A stretch of 64,000 bases of DNA from Castellaniella sp044508625 (GTDB lineage: Bacteria > Pseudomonadota > Gammaproteobacteria > Burkholderiales > Burkholderiaceae_B), in assembly GCA_044508625.1 (NCBI GenBank), contig JBIQHJ010000010.1, positions 17,222 through 81,221 on the forward strand, written 5' to 3'. A model generated the notes under the pieces. It made no database searches. It was given only the letters and a program-made list of their open reading frames with translations, and had not been told where the DNA came from. This document shows, one piece after another, positions 9,450-18,603 of this stretch. Positions within the stretch are counted from its first letter, which is position 1. Every line of letters begins with the position of its first letter. A program made the position numbers and the translations under genes.

Positions 9450-11189
9450 TCAGGCCTCGACGTACCAGGTGTCCTCGGACAGCATCACCTGCTGGTGGCC
9501 ATAGCCGGCCGGCATCATGGGAAAGCAGTTCTGCAGCGGCACGACCGCGACGTCCAGGAAGTACGGGCCATCGTGGGCCAGGCAGGCGGCCAGGGCGGCC
9601 TCCAGGCCGTCCGGGTGGTCGACGCGCGCCGCCCCCCAGCCGAAGGCCCCGGCCAGCGCCACGAAATCCGGCAGCGAGGCGTTGTAGCTGTGGCTGTAGC
9701 GCCCGTCGTGTATCAGCTCCTGCCACTGGCGCACCATGCCCATGTGGCCGTTGTTGCACAGGACCAGCTTGACCGGCGCGCGGTGCTGCGCGGCGGTGGC
9801 GAGCTCTTGAATGTTCATCAGCACGGAGGCGTCGCCGCTCACGCAGACGACGGTCTTGTCCGGATGGGCGATCTGGGCGCCGATGGCGGCCGGCAGCCCA
9901 TACCCCATCGTGCCCGCCCCGCCCGAGGTCAGCCAGCGGTTGGGCCGGGCGATGCGGATGTACTGCGCGGCCCACATCTGGTGCTGGCCCACGTCCGTGG
10001 CGACGATGGCGTCGCGGCCCTCGAGGGCCGCGTCGATGCGCCGCATGAGCTGCTGCGGCAGGATGTGGTCGGCCGCGGGCTCGAATCCGAGGCAGTCCCG
10101 CGCCTGCCAGACGGCGATGCGCTGCCACCATTCGTCCAGGCGGCCATCCTCCAGGGCCTGCGCGCCCAGCTCCTTGTGCAGCGCGCGCAGCAGCGGATAG
10201 CAGTCGCCGACCAGGGCCACGTCGGCGCGCACGACCTTGTTGATCGAGGCCGGGTCGATGTCCAGGTGGATCTTGTCCGCATGGGGGCAGAAATCCGACA
10301 GCCGGCCCGTGATGCGGTCGTCGAAGCGCGCCCCGACACAGACGATCAGGTCGGCATGGTGCATGGCCAGGTTCGCCTGCAGCGTCCCGTGCATCCCCAG
10401 CATGCCGAGGAACTGGCGGTCGCCGGCCGGATACGCGCCCAGGCCCATGAGGGTCAGGGTGCAGGGGGCGCCGACGTCCTGTACCAGGCTGCGGAAGGCG
10501 TGGCAGGCGTCGGGGCCCGAATTGACGAGGCCGCCGCCGCCATAGAACACCGGCCGCTTGGCGCGCGCGATCAGCGCCGCCGCGCGCTTGAGGGCGGCCT
10601 CGGTCGCCGCCGGCAGCGTCTCGGCCATGACCGGCGGCTCGGGCTCGGCCCACAGGCAATCGGGCGGGACCCGCGCGGTCTGGATGTCCTTGGGGAAGTC
10701 GAGCAGCACCGGCCCGGGCCGCCCGGCGCGCGTCAGCCGCAAGGCCTTGGCGGCCAGGGAGGCCACGTCCTCGGCCCGGCGGATCTGGGCGTTCCACTTG
10801 GTCACCGGCCGCGAGATCCCCACGGCGTCGCATTCCTGGAAGGCATCGGTGCCGATGGCGCCGGTGGCCACCTGGCCGCTGACGCACAGCACCGGGATGG
10901 AATCGCACAGGGCGTCGAGCAGGCCGGTGGTGGTGTTGGACATCCCCGGCCCCGAGGTGACCAGCACCACGCCCGGGCGCCCGGTCGAGCGGGCGTAGCC
11001 CTCGGCGGCGTGCATGGCCGCCTGCTCGTGGCGCACCAGCACGTGGCGGATGCGGGCCTCGGCATACAGGGCATCGTACAGCGGCAGCACCGCCCCGCCT
11101 GGATAGCCGAAAACGGTGTCCACGCCCAGGGCGATCAGGTTGTCCAGCAGGACCTCGGCACCGTTGCGGCCGGGCGCGTGCGTGTTCAT
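9450..11189 (-). CDS. Acetolactate synthase-like large subunit (ThDP enzyme), no adjacent small subunit
   Basis: 579 residues, matching the biosynthetic acetohydroxyacid synthase catalytic subunit. It carries GYPGGAVLPLYDALY near residue 28, the catalytic Glu55 in LVRHEQAAMHAAEGYA, GISRPVTKW, and GMVRQWQELIHDGRYSHSY near the C-terminus. Family chemistry is condensation of pyruvate with pyruvate or 2-oxobutyrate. No ilvN-type regulatory subunit or ilvC lies nearby, so it may be a second, non-biosynthetic paralogue. It sits just upstream of the TRAP genes on the same strand, which hints at a shared role with an imported oxo-acid. Start supported by GAGGTT upstream. Confidence 0.85.
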   Translation of the reverse strand: MNTHAPGRNGAEVLLDNLIALGVDTVFGYPGGAVLPLYDALYAEARIRHVLVRHEQAAMHAAEGYARSTGRPGVVLVTSGPGMSNTTTGLLDALCDSIPVLCVSGQVATGAIGTDAFQECDAVGISRPVTKWNAQIRRAEDVASLAAKALRLTRAGRPGPVLLDFPKDIQTARVPPDCLWAEPEPPVMAETLPAATEAALKRAAALIARAKRPVFYGGGGLVNSGPDACHAFRSLVQDVGAPCTLTLMGLGAYPAGDRQFLGMLGMHGTLQANLAMHHADLIVCVGARFDDRITGRLSDFCPHADKIHLDIDPASINKVVRADVALVGDCYPLLRALHKELGAQALEDGRLDEWWQRIAVWQARDCLGFEPAADHILPQQLMRRIDAALEGRDAIVATDVGQHQMWAAQYIRIARPNRWLTSGGAGTMGYGLPAAIGAQIAHPDKTVVCVSGDASVLMNIQELATAAQHRAPVKLVLCNNGHMGMVRQWQELIHDGRYSHSYNASLPDFVALAGAFGWGAARVDHPDGLEAALAACLAHDGPYFLDVAVVPLQNCFPMMPAGYGHQQVMLSEDTWYVEA

Positions 11190-11299
11190 GGTGATGAACC
11201 TCGTAATGGCAAATCAGGGATAATGTCGATGCCGTGCCGCCGATTCGCGACCTCGCGGGCACGGCGCTAGTGTATCGCCTTTGACCCCACAGCCCATCC

Positions 11300-11863
11300 A
11301 TGGCCACACGACAACCCTGGCACATCGTCCGCGCCTCCCCGCTGCACGGCACGGGCGTGTTCGCCGCCCGCGACATCCCGGCCGACACCCGCATCCTGGA
11401 ATACGCCGGCCGGCGCATCACCCCCGAGCAGGCCGACGCCCGCTGGCCGGTGAATCCCGACGACCCCTACCACACCTTCTATTTCTCGCTGGGCTGCGGG
11501 CTGGTGATCGACGGCGGCCAGCGCGGCAACGACGCGCGCTGGATCAACCATTCCTGCGCTCCCAATTGCGAGGCGCGCGAAAACGAGGCGGGCACGCGCG
11601 TGTCCATCCACGCCCTGCGCGACATCCCGGCCGGCACCGAGCTGCTGTACGACTACGGCCTGGTCACCGACGAAAAGCTCACGCCCACGCTCAAGCGCCA
11701 TTACCGCTGCCTGTGCGGCGCGCCCGGATGCCGCGGCACCATGCTGGCCGAGGCCCCCGCCGAGGCGCCGAAAAAGTCCCCCGGGCGGGGCAAATCCACG
11801 CGGGCCGGCCGGAAATCAGCCCAGGCCGGACGCAAGGCCGTACGCAAGAAACCGATGAAATGA
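11300..11863 (+). CDS. SET-domain protein (putative protein-lysine methyltransferase)
   Basis: 187 residues, about the size of a bare SET domain plus tail. SET core features are visible: an N-terminal SPLHGTGVFAARDIPADT (13-30), the knot motif NHSCAPNCEA (83-92), and the AdoMet/catalytic motif ELLYDYG (114-120). Cysteines 137, 139 and 144 in CLCGAPGC resemble a post-SET zinc site. The last 35 residues are rich in Lys/Arg, suggesting nucleic-acid or acidic-partner contact. Family members methylate lysines in proteins; the bacterial target here is unknown. It is divergent from the acetolactate synthase gene, with 110 bases between. Confidence 0.85.
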   Translation: MATRQPWHIVRASPLHGTGVFAARDIPADTRILEYAGRRITPEQADARWPVNPDDPYHTFYFSLGCGLVIDGGQRGNDARWINHSCAPNCEARENEAGTRVSIHALRDIPAGTELLYDYGLVTDEKLTPTLKRHYRCLCGAPGCRGTMLAEAPAEAPKKSPGRGKSTRAGRKSAQAGRKAVRKKPMK

Positions 11864-11954
11864 GCCCCGCCGGCGGCCGCCCCTGGGATACTCCCGAATG
11901 GCAGGATCGCCGGACCGCGCTAGTATGAGGGGCATTTTCCGCCCCTTGACGCCC

Positions 11955-12488
11955 ATGCCGCCTCCCTCTGCCCCGGAATCCGACGACTACGCCGCCGCGC
12001 CCACCGTCCCGCCGCCCGACCCGCCCCTCCGCGCGCCCCTGCGCATCGAGGACTGGATCACCGTCCTCACCATCGGCGCCCTGGCCGTGATCACCATGGC
12101 CAACGTGGTCGTCCGCTACCTCACCGACGAATCCTTCGCCTGGACCGAGGAGATCTCGATCTTCCTGCTCATCGTGCTGACCATGAGCGCGGGCGCCTCG
12201 GCCTTCGTGCGCAATCTGCACATCCGCATCGAGCTGGTCGCCGACGGCGGCTCGGCGGCCCGCCAGCGCCGGCTGGCGATCCTCGCGCACGGCATCACGC
12301 TGGCGTTCTTCGCGGTGCTGACCATCCTGCTGGGGCGCATGGCCCTGGACGAGTACAACTGGGGCGACACCTCGCCCGCGATCGGCGTGCCGACCTGGTG
12401 GTACTCGATGTGGCTGCCCGTGCTCTCGGGCGCGATCACGCTGCGGGTCGCCGGCATGCTCCAGCGGCGCCTGCGAGAGCCCGCATGA
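11955..12488 (+). CDS. dctQ: TRAP transporter small permease (DctQ), second system
   Basis: 177 residues from the ATG giving MPPPSAPESDD; a start 57 bases upstream is possible but adds an untypical tail. A proline-rich cytoplasmic N-terminus precedes four membrane helices. The DctQ signature FAWTEEISIFLLIVLTMSAGA is clear. The stop overlaps the DctM start by four bases (ATGA), so translation is probably coupled. It belongs to the second TRAP system (dctQ-dctM-dctP), with a different gene order from the first. Confidence 0.88.
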   Translation: MPPPSAPESDDYAAAPTVPPPDPPLRAPLRIEDWITVLTIGALAVITMANVVVRYLTDESFAWTEEISIFLLIVLTMSAGASAFVRNLHIRIELVADGGSAARQRRLAILAHGITLAFFAVLTILLGRMALDEYNWGDTSPAIGVPTWWYSMWLPVLSGAITLRVAGMLQRRLREPA

Positions 12489-13783
12489 TCCCCTGGCTGC
12501 TGTTCGCCCTGTTCATCGGCCTGATGGTGGTCGGGGTGCCCGTGGGCGTGGCCCTGGGCGCCGCCGGGACGCTCGCCATCGCCCTGGCCAACCCCGACAC
12601 CCACTGGTTCGGGCTGATGGCCGTGTCGCAGAGCTTTTACGCGGGCCTGGCGAAATACCCCCTGCTGGCCATCCCCATGTTCGTGCTGGTCGGCTCGATC
12701 TTCGACCGCTCGGGGGTCGCCGCCCGCCTGGTGCGCCTGGCCATCGCCATCACGGGCCACGGCCCCGGCATGCTGGCCGTGGTGGCGATCGGCGTGGCCA
12801 TGTTCCTCGGCGGCATCTCGGGCTCGGGCCCCGCCTGCGCCGCGGCCGTGGGCGCCGTCATGATCGGCGCCATGAACCGCGCGGGCTACCCGCCCGCCTA
12901 TTCGGCGAGCATCGTCGCCGCCGGCGCCGCCACCGACATCCTGATCCCGCCGTCGATCGCCTTCATCGTCTATTCCATCCTCGTGCCGCAGGCCTCGGTG
13001 CCCGCGCTGTTCGCCGCGGGCATGCTGCCGGGCGTCCTCGCCGGGATCGGCCTGATCATTCCCGCCGTGTGGCTGGCGCGCCGCCAGGGCATGGGTGCGC
13101 ACGCGCGCAGCGAGCCCCGGCCGCCTTTCTGGCGCAGCCTCTACGAGGCGCTGTGGGGCCTGGCCGCGCCGGTCATCATCCTGGGCGGCATGCGCATGGG
13201 CTACTTCACGCCCACCGAGGCCGCGGTGGTCGCGGTGTTCTACGGCCTGTTCATCGGCATGTTCGTCCACCGCACCATGGCCGTGCGCGACCTGTTTCCC
13301 ATCCTGCGCGAGGCGGGCGAGCTCTCGGCCGTGATCATGCTGGTGGTCACCCTGGCGGGGATATTCGCCTGGTCGCTGTCCACGCTGAGCATCATCGACC
13401 CGATCACCCGGGCCATCGTGCATTCCGGCCTCGGGGAACACGGCGTCCTCACCCTGCTGATCCTGCTGCTGATCGTGCTGGGCATGTTCCTGGACGGGAT
13501 CTCGATCTTCCTGATCTTCGTGCCCCTGGTCCTGCCCGTCGCCCAGGCCTTCCACTGGGACGTGGTGTGGTTCGGCGTGCTGCTCACCCTGATGGTGGCC
13601 GTGGGGCAGTTCACGCCCCCCATCGCCGTCAACCTGATGGTGTCCTGCCGGATCGCCAACGTGCCCATGGAGAGCACCGTCCGGTGGGTGCTCTGGCTGG
13701 TGGGCGGCATGCTGTGCGCCCTGGTCCTGGTGATCCTTTTCCCGCAGATCGCCTTGTGGCTGCCGCATCATCTGGGATACTGA
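12485..13783 (+). CDS. dctM: TRAP transporter large permease (DctM), second system
   Basis: 432 residues starting MIPWLLFALFIGLMVVGVPVG at the ATG that overlaps the dctQ stop. It is strongly hydrophobic with the usual DctM motifs, including FVLVGSIFDRSGVAARL, ILIPPSIAFIVYSIL, YFTPTEAAVVAVFYGL and QFTPPIAVNLMVS. It forms the transmembrane channel of the TRAP transporter. The substrate is unknown. The binding protein follows after 34 bases. Confidence 0.93.
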   Translation: MIPWLLFALFIGLMVVGVPVGVALGAAGTLAIALANPDTHWFGLMAVSQSFYAGLAKYPLLAIPMFVLVGSIFDRSGVAARLVRLAIAITGHGPGMLAVVAIGVAMFLGGISGSGPACAAAVGAVMIGAMNRAGYPPAYSASIVAAGAATDILIPPSIAFIVYSILVPQASVPALFAAGMLPGVLAGIGLIIPAVWLARRQGMGAHARSEPRPPFWRSLYEALWGLAAPVIILGGMRMGYFTPTEAAVVAVFYGLFIGMFVHRTMAVRDLFPILREAGELSAVIMLVVTLAGIFAWSLSTLSIIDPITRAIVHSGLGEHGVLTLLILLLIVLGMFLDGISIFLIFVPLVLPVAQAFHWDVVWFGVLLTLMVAVGQFTPPIAVNLMVSCRIANVPMESTVRWVLWLVGGMLCALVLVILFPQIALWLPHHLGY

Positions 13784-13817
13784 ACGCATCCAACATCACA
13801 CAGAGGAGGAGTCCTTC

Positions 13818-14843
13818 ATGAAACTGCGCAATCTGCTCGGGGCCGCCGCGTTCGCCGCGGCCGCCCTCACCGCCGCCGGCCCCGCCCACGCGGCCGACTA
13901 CAAGTCCGAATACAAGCTGTCGATCGTGGTCGGCACCACCTTCCCCTGGGGCCAGGGCGCGGTGATCTGGTCCGACCTGGTGCGCGAGCGCACCAACGGC
14001 CGCATCAACATCAAGATCTACCCGGGCACCTCCCTGGTGCAGGGCGACCAGACCCGCGAATTCACGGCCATCCGCCAGGGCGTGATCGACATGGCGATCG
14101 GCTCGACCATCAACTGGTCGCCGCAAGTCAAAGAGCTGAACCTGTTCTCGCTGCCCTTCCTGATGCCGGACTACCCGGCCATCGACGCCCTGACCCAGGG
14201 CAAGGTCGGCGAAAAGCTGTTCGACATCCTGACGCAGAAAGGCGTGGTGCCGCTCGCCTGGGGCGAGAACGGCTACCGCCAGCTCAGCAACTCCAAGCGC
14301 GCGGTCCAGACCCCGGATGACATCAAGGGCATGAAGCTGCGCGTGGTGGGCTCGCCCCTGTACATCGACACCTTCACCGCGCTGGGCGCCAACCCGACGC
14401 AGATGAGCTGGGCCGACGCGCAGCCGGCGCTCGCCAGCGGCGCCGTCGACGGCCAGGAAAATCCCCTGTCCATCTACGCGGGCGCAAAACTCTACGACGT
14501 GGCCCAGAAATACCTGACGCTGTGGAACTACGTCGCCGACCCGCTGATCTTCGTGGTCAACAAGGACGTCTGGAACTCCTGGACGCCCGAGGATCAAAAG
14601 ATCGTGCGCGAGGCCGCGCTCGAGGCCGGCAAGCGCGAGATCGTCATCGCCCGCCAGGGCGTGACCGCGACGGACGACTCCCTGCTCAAGGAGATCGAAA
14701 GCCACGGCGTGACGGTCACCACGCTCTCGCCGGCGCAGATCGAGGCCTTCGCCAAGGTCACCCGGCCCGTGTTCGACAAGTGGGCCAAGCAGATCGGCGC
14801 CGACCTGGTCCAGCAGGCCCAGGACGACATCGCCAAGCGCTGA
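13818..14843 (+). CDS. dctP: TRAP transporter substrate-binding protein (DctP), second system
   Basis: 341 residues. A signal peptide ends around PAHA, with mature protein from ADYKSEYKLSIVVG. A GGAGGAG Shine-Dalgarno lies upstream. DctP motifs are visible: REFTAIRQGVIDMAIGS, GMKLRVVGSPLYIDTFTALG with the usual ligand Arg, and GAVDGQENPLSIYAG. It is the periplasmic receptor for the TRAP permease just upstream. The strong hairpin terminator directly after it (14859-14895) ends this operon. Confidence 0.93.
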   Translation: MKLRNLLGAAAFAAAALTAAGPAHAADYKSEYKLSIVVGTTFPWGQGAVIWSDLVRERTNGRINIKIYPGTSLVQGDQTREFTAIRQGVIDMAIGSTINWSPQVKELNLFSLPFLMPDYPAIDALTQGKVGEKLFDILTQKGVVPLAWGENGYRQLSNSKRAVQTPDDIKGMKLRVVGSPLYIDTFTALGANPTQMSWADAQPALASGAVDGQENPLSIYAGAKLYDVAQKYLTLWNYVADPLIFVVNKDVWNSWTPEDQKIVREAALEAGKREIVIARQGVTATDDSLLKEIESHGVTVTTLSPAQIEAFAKVTRPVFDKWAKQIGADLVQQAQDDIAKR

Positions 14844-14858
14844 CCGGCGTATGATGAG

Positions 14859-14895
14859 GGCGGCGGGCCGGGACGCACCGGCCCGCCGCCTTTTT
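14859..14895 (+). terminator. Rho-independent terminator after the second TRAP operon
   Basis: A perfect 13-bp GC stem (14859-14871 pairing with 14878-14890) with a 6-base loop (GACGCA) is followed at once by five T residues (14891-14895). It begins 15 bases after the dctP stop. This is a textbook intrinsic terminator on the plus strand and the clearest one in the window. Confidence 0.92.
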
Positions 14896-14932
14896 GCCGC
14901 CGACCCGACAGCCCGGCCCCGGGGCCACCACC

Positions 14933-15685
14933 ATGGAATTTTCCGCCGAGATCGCGATCCTGCTGTTCTTCGTGGCCATGCTGGCCGGCATGGTCGACGC
15001 GATCGCGGGCGGCGGCGGCCTGATCATCATCCCGGCCCTGCTGGCCGCGGGCCTGCCCCCGGGCGCCGCCATCGCCACCAACAAGATCGGCGGCATCGCC
15101 GGCTCGAGCGCCGCGACGCTGCATTTCCTGCGCATCCGCCAGATCGACCTGCGCCGCAGCCGGTGGATGGCGCTGGGCGCCTTCCTCGGCTCGCTGGCGG
15201 GCGGCATCGTCCTCACCCATATCGACAGCGCCGTGCTCGGCCGCCTGATCCCCGTCCTGCTGATCGGCTTCGCCCTGTACTTCCTGCTCTCGCCCCGAGT
15301 GGGCGCCGAGGACCGCAAGGCGCGCATCCCCACCGCCGCCTACGCGCTCGCCGTGGCGCCCCTCATCGGCTTCTACGACGGATTCTTCGGCCCGGGCACG
15401 GGCACCTTCCTGGCGATCTCGCTGGTCACCCTGCTGGGCTTCAACCTGGTCAAGGCCACGGCGCACACCAAGCTGCTCAACCTCAGCAGCAACCTCGCCT
15501 CGGTGCTGTTCTTTGCCGCGAACGGCAACATCGTCTGGTCCTTCGGCCTGCCCCTGCTGGCCGGCCAGTGGATCGGCGGGACCATCGGCGCGCGCCTGGT
15601 GGTCAGCCAGGGCCACCGCCTGATCAAGATCGTCATGTCCACGGTCGCGATCGCGATCTCGGTCAAGATGATCTGGAGCGCCTGA
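14933..15685 (+). CDS. TSUP (TauE/SafE) family membrane permease
   Basis: 250 residues from the ATG giving MEFSAEIAILLFFVAML; a TTG 39 bases upstream falls within the terminator T-run and is unlikely. The protein has about eight membrane segments. Two family repeats can be seen: the first with DAIAGGGGLIIIPALLAAGLPP, the second with GFYDGFFGPGTGTFLAI. TSUP proteins export or import small sulfur-containing anions or other organic anions. Lying after the TRAP terminator, it is probably expressed separately. The substrate cannot be deduced. Confidence 0.9.
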   Translation: MEFSAEIAILLFFVAMLAGMVDAIAGGGGLIIIPALLAAGLPPGAAIATNKIGGIAGSSAATLHFLRIRQIDLRRSRWMALGAFLGSLAGGIVLTHIDSAVLGRLIPVLLIGFALYFLLSPRVGAEDRKARIPTAAYALAVAPLIGFYDGFFGPGTGTFLAISLVTLLGFNLVKATAHTKLLNLSSNLASVLFFAANGNIVWSFGLPLLAGQWIGGTIGARLVVSQGHRLIKIVMSTVAIAISVKMIWSA

Positions 15686-15714
15686 GGCTGGCACGGCCCC
15701 GGAGCTCGTACGGC

Positions 15715-16263
15715 TCAGGCCTCGCCCGCCAGCACCCGCAGCTCGACGCCGACGTCCCCGCGCTCGGAGGACACCCACGCCGTGCCGTCGGCCACGTTGA
15801 CGTTCAGCGACATGCCGCGCCCGGCGAGGTCCGCCAGGGCGCGCGTCGCCTCGGCGGGCAGGGCGTAGACCTTCAGGTTTCCGGCGCGGGCGATCCTGTC
15901 GCGCACGCCGGCCCACCAGACCTCGACCCCGCGGCCGTAGGCGAACACGATCACTTCCTCCGCGCGGCCGCAGGCCCGCAGGATGCGGCGATCGTCCGGC
16001 AGCCCGACCTCGATCCACTGCCGGATCGCGCCCGTCAGGTCCTTGCGCCACAGGTCGGGCTCGTCGGTCTCGCTCAGGCCGCGGGTGAAGCCCAGCCCCT
16101 CGTCGCCATCCGCCAGCAGGGCATAGGCCAGCAGGCGCACCATCAGGCGCTCGTCGGTTTCCGACGGGTGGCGGGCCAGGGTCACGGCATGGCTGCCGTA
16201 GTAGGCGCGATCATTGTCGGCGACGTGGACGTCGGCTTTGTAGACGGTTGCGCGCAAGGCCAT
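15715..16263 (-). CDS. yaeQ: YaeQ family protein
   Basis: 182 residues, the standard YaeQ length. It begins MALRATVYKADVHVADND and contains HPSETDERLMVRLLAYAL and LWRKDLTGAIRQWIEVGLPD, both typical of the family. YaeQ has a PD-(D/E)xK nuclease-like fold but no settled function; the E. coli protein was linked to suppression of rfaH defects. It is a soluble protein with no signal. It converges on the TSUP gene with a 29-base gap and diverges from paaY. Confidence 0.92.
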   Translation of the reverse strand: MALRATVYKADVHVADNDRAYYGSHAVTLARHPSETDERLMVRLLAYALLADGDEGLGFTRGLSETDEPDLWRKDLTGAIRQWIEVGLPDDRRILRACGRAEEVIVFAYGRGVEVWWAGVRDRIARAGNLKVYALPAEATRALADLAGRGMSLNVNVADGTAWVSSERGDVGVELRVLAGEA

Positions 16264-16430
16264 GGAGCATTCCCGGACGGCCCCGCGCCCGGACGGCGAA
16301 AGCCGGGGTCGGAAGCCGAAAAGCCCTTAGTCTAACCCGCTCGTTCCGGCCGCGCGCCTGGGACGGGGTCGCCGGCGGCCGCCCGGGCGTATGATGGATC
16401 GACGCCCACTGGATTTCCGAGGAAGACACC

Positions 16431-17051
16431 ATGCCCTGCTACAGCTTCGAAGGCCTCACCCCCGTCATCCACCCGACCGCCTACGTCCATCCCACGGCGG
16501 TGCTGATCGGCGACGTCATCGTCGGCCCCGGGGTCTACGTCGCGCCGCTGGCCTCGCTGCGCGGCGACTTCGGTCGCCTCATCCTCGAGGAGGGCTCGAA
16601 CCTCCAGGACCATTGCATGATGCACGGCTACAGCGACGCCGACACCATCGTCCAGGCCAACGGCCACATCGGCCACGGCGCCATCCTGCACGGCTGCGTC
16701 ATCGGCCGCAACACGCTGGTGGGCATGAACTCGGTCGTCATGGACCGCGCCGTCATCGGGCCCGACAGCATCGTCGCCGCCATGAGCTTCGTCAAGATCG
16801 GCTTCCAGGGCGAACCCCGCCAGATGCTGGCGGGCTCGCCCGCGCGCGTGGTCCGCGCGATCACCGACGCGGACCTGCGCTGGAAGAACATGGGCACCCT
16901 CGAGTACCAGGCCCTGGTCGGCCGCTGCACCCGCAGCCTGCGCGAGGCCGAGCCGCTGCGCGAGGTGGAGCCCGACCGCCCCCGCCTGAAAGGCATCACG
17001 GACCTGGAGGCGTTGCGGGAGGCGCAGCACCGATCCAAGCAGCCGGTCTAG
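16431..17051 (+). CDS. paaY: PaaY-like gamma-carbonic-anhydrase-fold hexapeptide protein
   Basis: 206 residues built from left-handed beta-helix hexapeptide repeats (for example HPTAVLIGDVIVGPGVYVAP). Histidines in QDHCMMHGYSD and GHIGHGAILHG match the zinc-binding triad of gamma-carbonic-anhydrase-like proteins. The C-terminal extension after residue 160 fits PaaY, a thioesterase linked to phenylacetate catabolism, or the related CaiE. No paa genes are nearby, so the role here is uncertain. A possible -10 element (TATGAT) lies about 40 bases upstream. Confidence 0.82.
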   Translation: MPCYSFEGLTPVIHPTAYVHPTAVLIGDVIVGPGVYVAPLASLRGDFGRLILEEGSNLQDHCMMHGYSDADTIVQANGHIGHGAILHGCVIGRNTLVGMNSVVMDRAVIGPDSIVAAMSFVKIGFQGEPRQMLAGSPARVVRAITDADLRWKNMGTLEYQALVGRCTRSLREAEPLREVEPDRPRLKGITDLEALREAQHRSKQPV

Positions 17052-17070
17052 TGCCGGAATCACCCGGCAC
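17051..17070. terminator. Hairpin between convergent paaY and amn
   Basis: GTGCCGG (17051-17057) pairs perfectly with CCGGCAC (17064-17070) across a 6-base loop. It occupies most of the 26-base gap between two converging genes. There is no T-run, so it is only a candidate bidirectional terminator. Confidence 0.4.
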
Positions 17071-17077
17071 CGCCCCG

Positions 17078-18583
17078 CTATTTGAACGCCGTCTCGATGA
17101 AGCTGCGCAATTTGCGCGAGTGCAGGCGCTCGCGCGGCATCTCGCGCAGGCGCTCGAGCGCCCGGATGCCGATGTGCAGGTGCTGGTTGACCTGGGTGCG
17201 GTAGAAGGCGCTGGCCATGCCCGGCAGCTTGAGCTCGCCGTGCAGGGGTTTGTCGGACACGCACAGCAGGGTGCCGTAGGGCACCCGGAAACGGAAGCCG
17301 TTGGCCGCGATGGTCGCCGATTCCATGTCCATGGCGATCGCCCGCGACTGGGACAGGCGCTGGACGGGTTCCTGCTGGTCGCGCAGCTCCCAGTTGCGGT
17401 TGTCGATGGTGGCGACCGTGCCGGTGCGCATGATCTTTTTCAGCTCCCAGCCGGTCAGGCCCGCGACCTCGGCCACCGCCTCCTCGAGCGCCACCTGCAC
17501 CTCGGCGAGGGGCGGCACGGGCACCCACAGCGGCAGGTCGTCGTCCAGCACGTGGTCCTGGCGCACGTAGCCGTGGGCGAGCACGTAGTCGCCCAGGCGC
17601 TGCGTGGTGCGCAGGCCCGCGCAATGGCCCAGCATCAGCCAGGCCGAGGGACGCAGCACCGCGACGTGATCGGTGATGGTCTTGGCGTTGGAGGGCCCCA
17701 CGCCGATATTGATCAGGGTGAGGCCGGAATGCCCCTCGCGCTTGAGGTGGTAGGAGGGCATCTGCGGCGCGCGCTCCAGGATCACGGGCGGCTCGCCCGC
17801 GGTCCCGGGGGTGACGATGTGGTTGCCCGGCTCGACCAGCTCGGTGTAGCCGCCCTCGCCGCGCGCCAGGGTGCCGCGCGCCCATTTGACGAACTCCTCG
17901 ACGTAGAACTGGTAGTTGGTGAACAGCACGAAATCCTGGAAATGCTGGGGCGCGGTCGCCGTGTAGTGCTGCAGGCGGTGCAGGGAATAGTCGATGCGCG
18001 GCGCGGTGAACGGGCCCAGCGGGCGCGGCTGGCCCGGGCGCCCCTGCCAGGTGCCGTTGACGATCGCATCGTCGGTGACGGCCAGGTCGGGCACGTCGAA
18101 ATGGTCGCGCAGGGTGTGGCCGGGCGATTCCATGTACTCGCCCTCGACGTACTCGCCCTCGGGAAAGGCGAAGTGCAGCGGGATGGGCATGTCGGATTCG
18201 CCGATCTCGACCGGCACCCGGTGATTGCGCAGCAGCAGGCCGACCTGCTCGCGCAGGTAGCCGCGGAACAGCGCGGGCTGGGTCACCGTGGTCATGTAGG
18301 TGCCGGGCTCGACCAGGTGGCCGTACGACAGGCGGCTGTCGACCTCCTGGTAGGAATGCACCCGGATGCGGATCGCCGGATAGCAGGCGCGCACGCGCTG
18401 GCCCTCGGGCAGCCCGCCGGCGCAATAGGCGCGGAAGGCGTCGCGGATGAAGGTGGTGTTGCGCGCGTAGATCGCCAGCAGTTGCTCGACGGCCGCATCG
18501 GCGTCCCCGAAGCTCGCGAACGGGATCAGCGCCGGCATCGAGGTCGGTCGCGGGGCATTCATGAAATCGCTCGGATCGTTCAT
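17078..18583 (-). CDS. amn: AMP nucleosidase
   Basis: 501 residues, near the usual length of about 485-500. It starts MNDPSDFMNAPRPT. The N-terminal Amn-specific domain is followed by a nucleoside-phosphorylase-like catalytic domain. Recognisable stretches include INIGVGPSNAKTITDHVAVLRPSA (split here as INIGVGPSNAK and ITDHVAVLRPSA), MLGHCAGLR, and MDMESATIAANGF near the C-terminus. It cleaves AMP to adenine and ribose 5-phosphate in the cytoplasm. It is last in the purine operon, 20 bases after guaD. Diversion of AMP into base breakdown is a reasonable role. Confidence 0.9.
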   Translation of the reverse strand: MNDPSDFMNAPRPTSMPALIPFASFGDADAAVEQLLAIYARNTTFIRDAFRAYCAGGLPEGQRVRACYPAIRIRVHSYQEVDSRLSYGHLVEPGTYMTTVTQPALFRGYLREQVGLLLRNHRVPVEIGESDMPIPLHFAFPEGEYVEGEYMESPGHTLRDHFDVPDLAVTDDAIVNGTWQGRPGQPRPLGPFTAPRIDYSLHRLQHYTATAPQHFQDFVLFTNYQFYVEEFVKWARGTLARGEGGYTELVEPGNHIVTPGTAGEPPVILERAPQMPSYHLKREGHSGLTLINIGVGPSNAKTITDHVAVLRPSAWLMLGHCAGLRTTQRLGDYVLAHGYVRQDHVLDDDLPLWVPVPPLAEVQVALEEAVAEVAGLTGWELKKIMRTGTVATIDNRNWELRDQQEPVQRLSQSRAIAMDMESATIAANGFRFRVPYGTLLCVSDKPLHGELKLPGMASAFYRTQVNQHLHIGIRALERLREMPRERLHSRKLRSFIETAFK

Positions 18584-18603
18584 GCGCCCATTATCGCAGA
18601 GGC

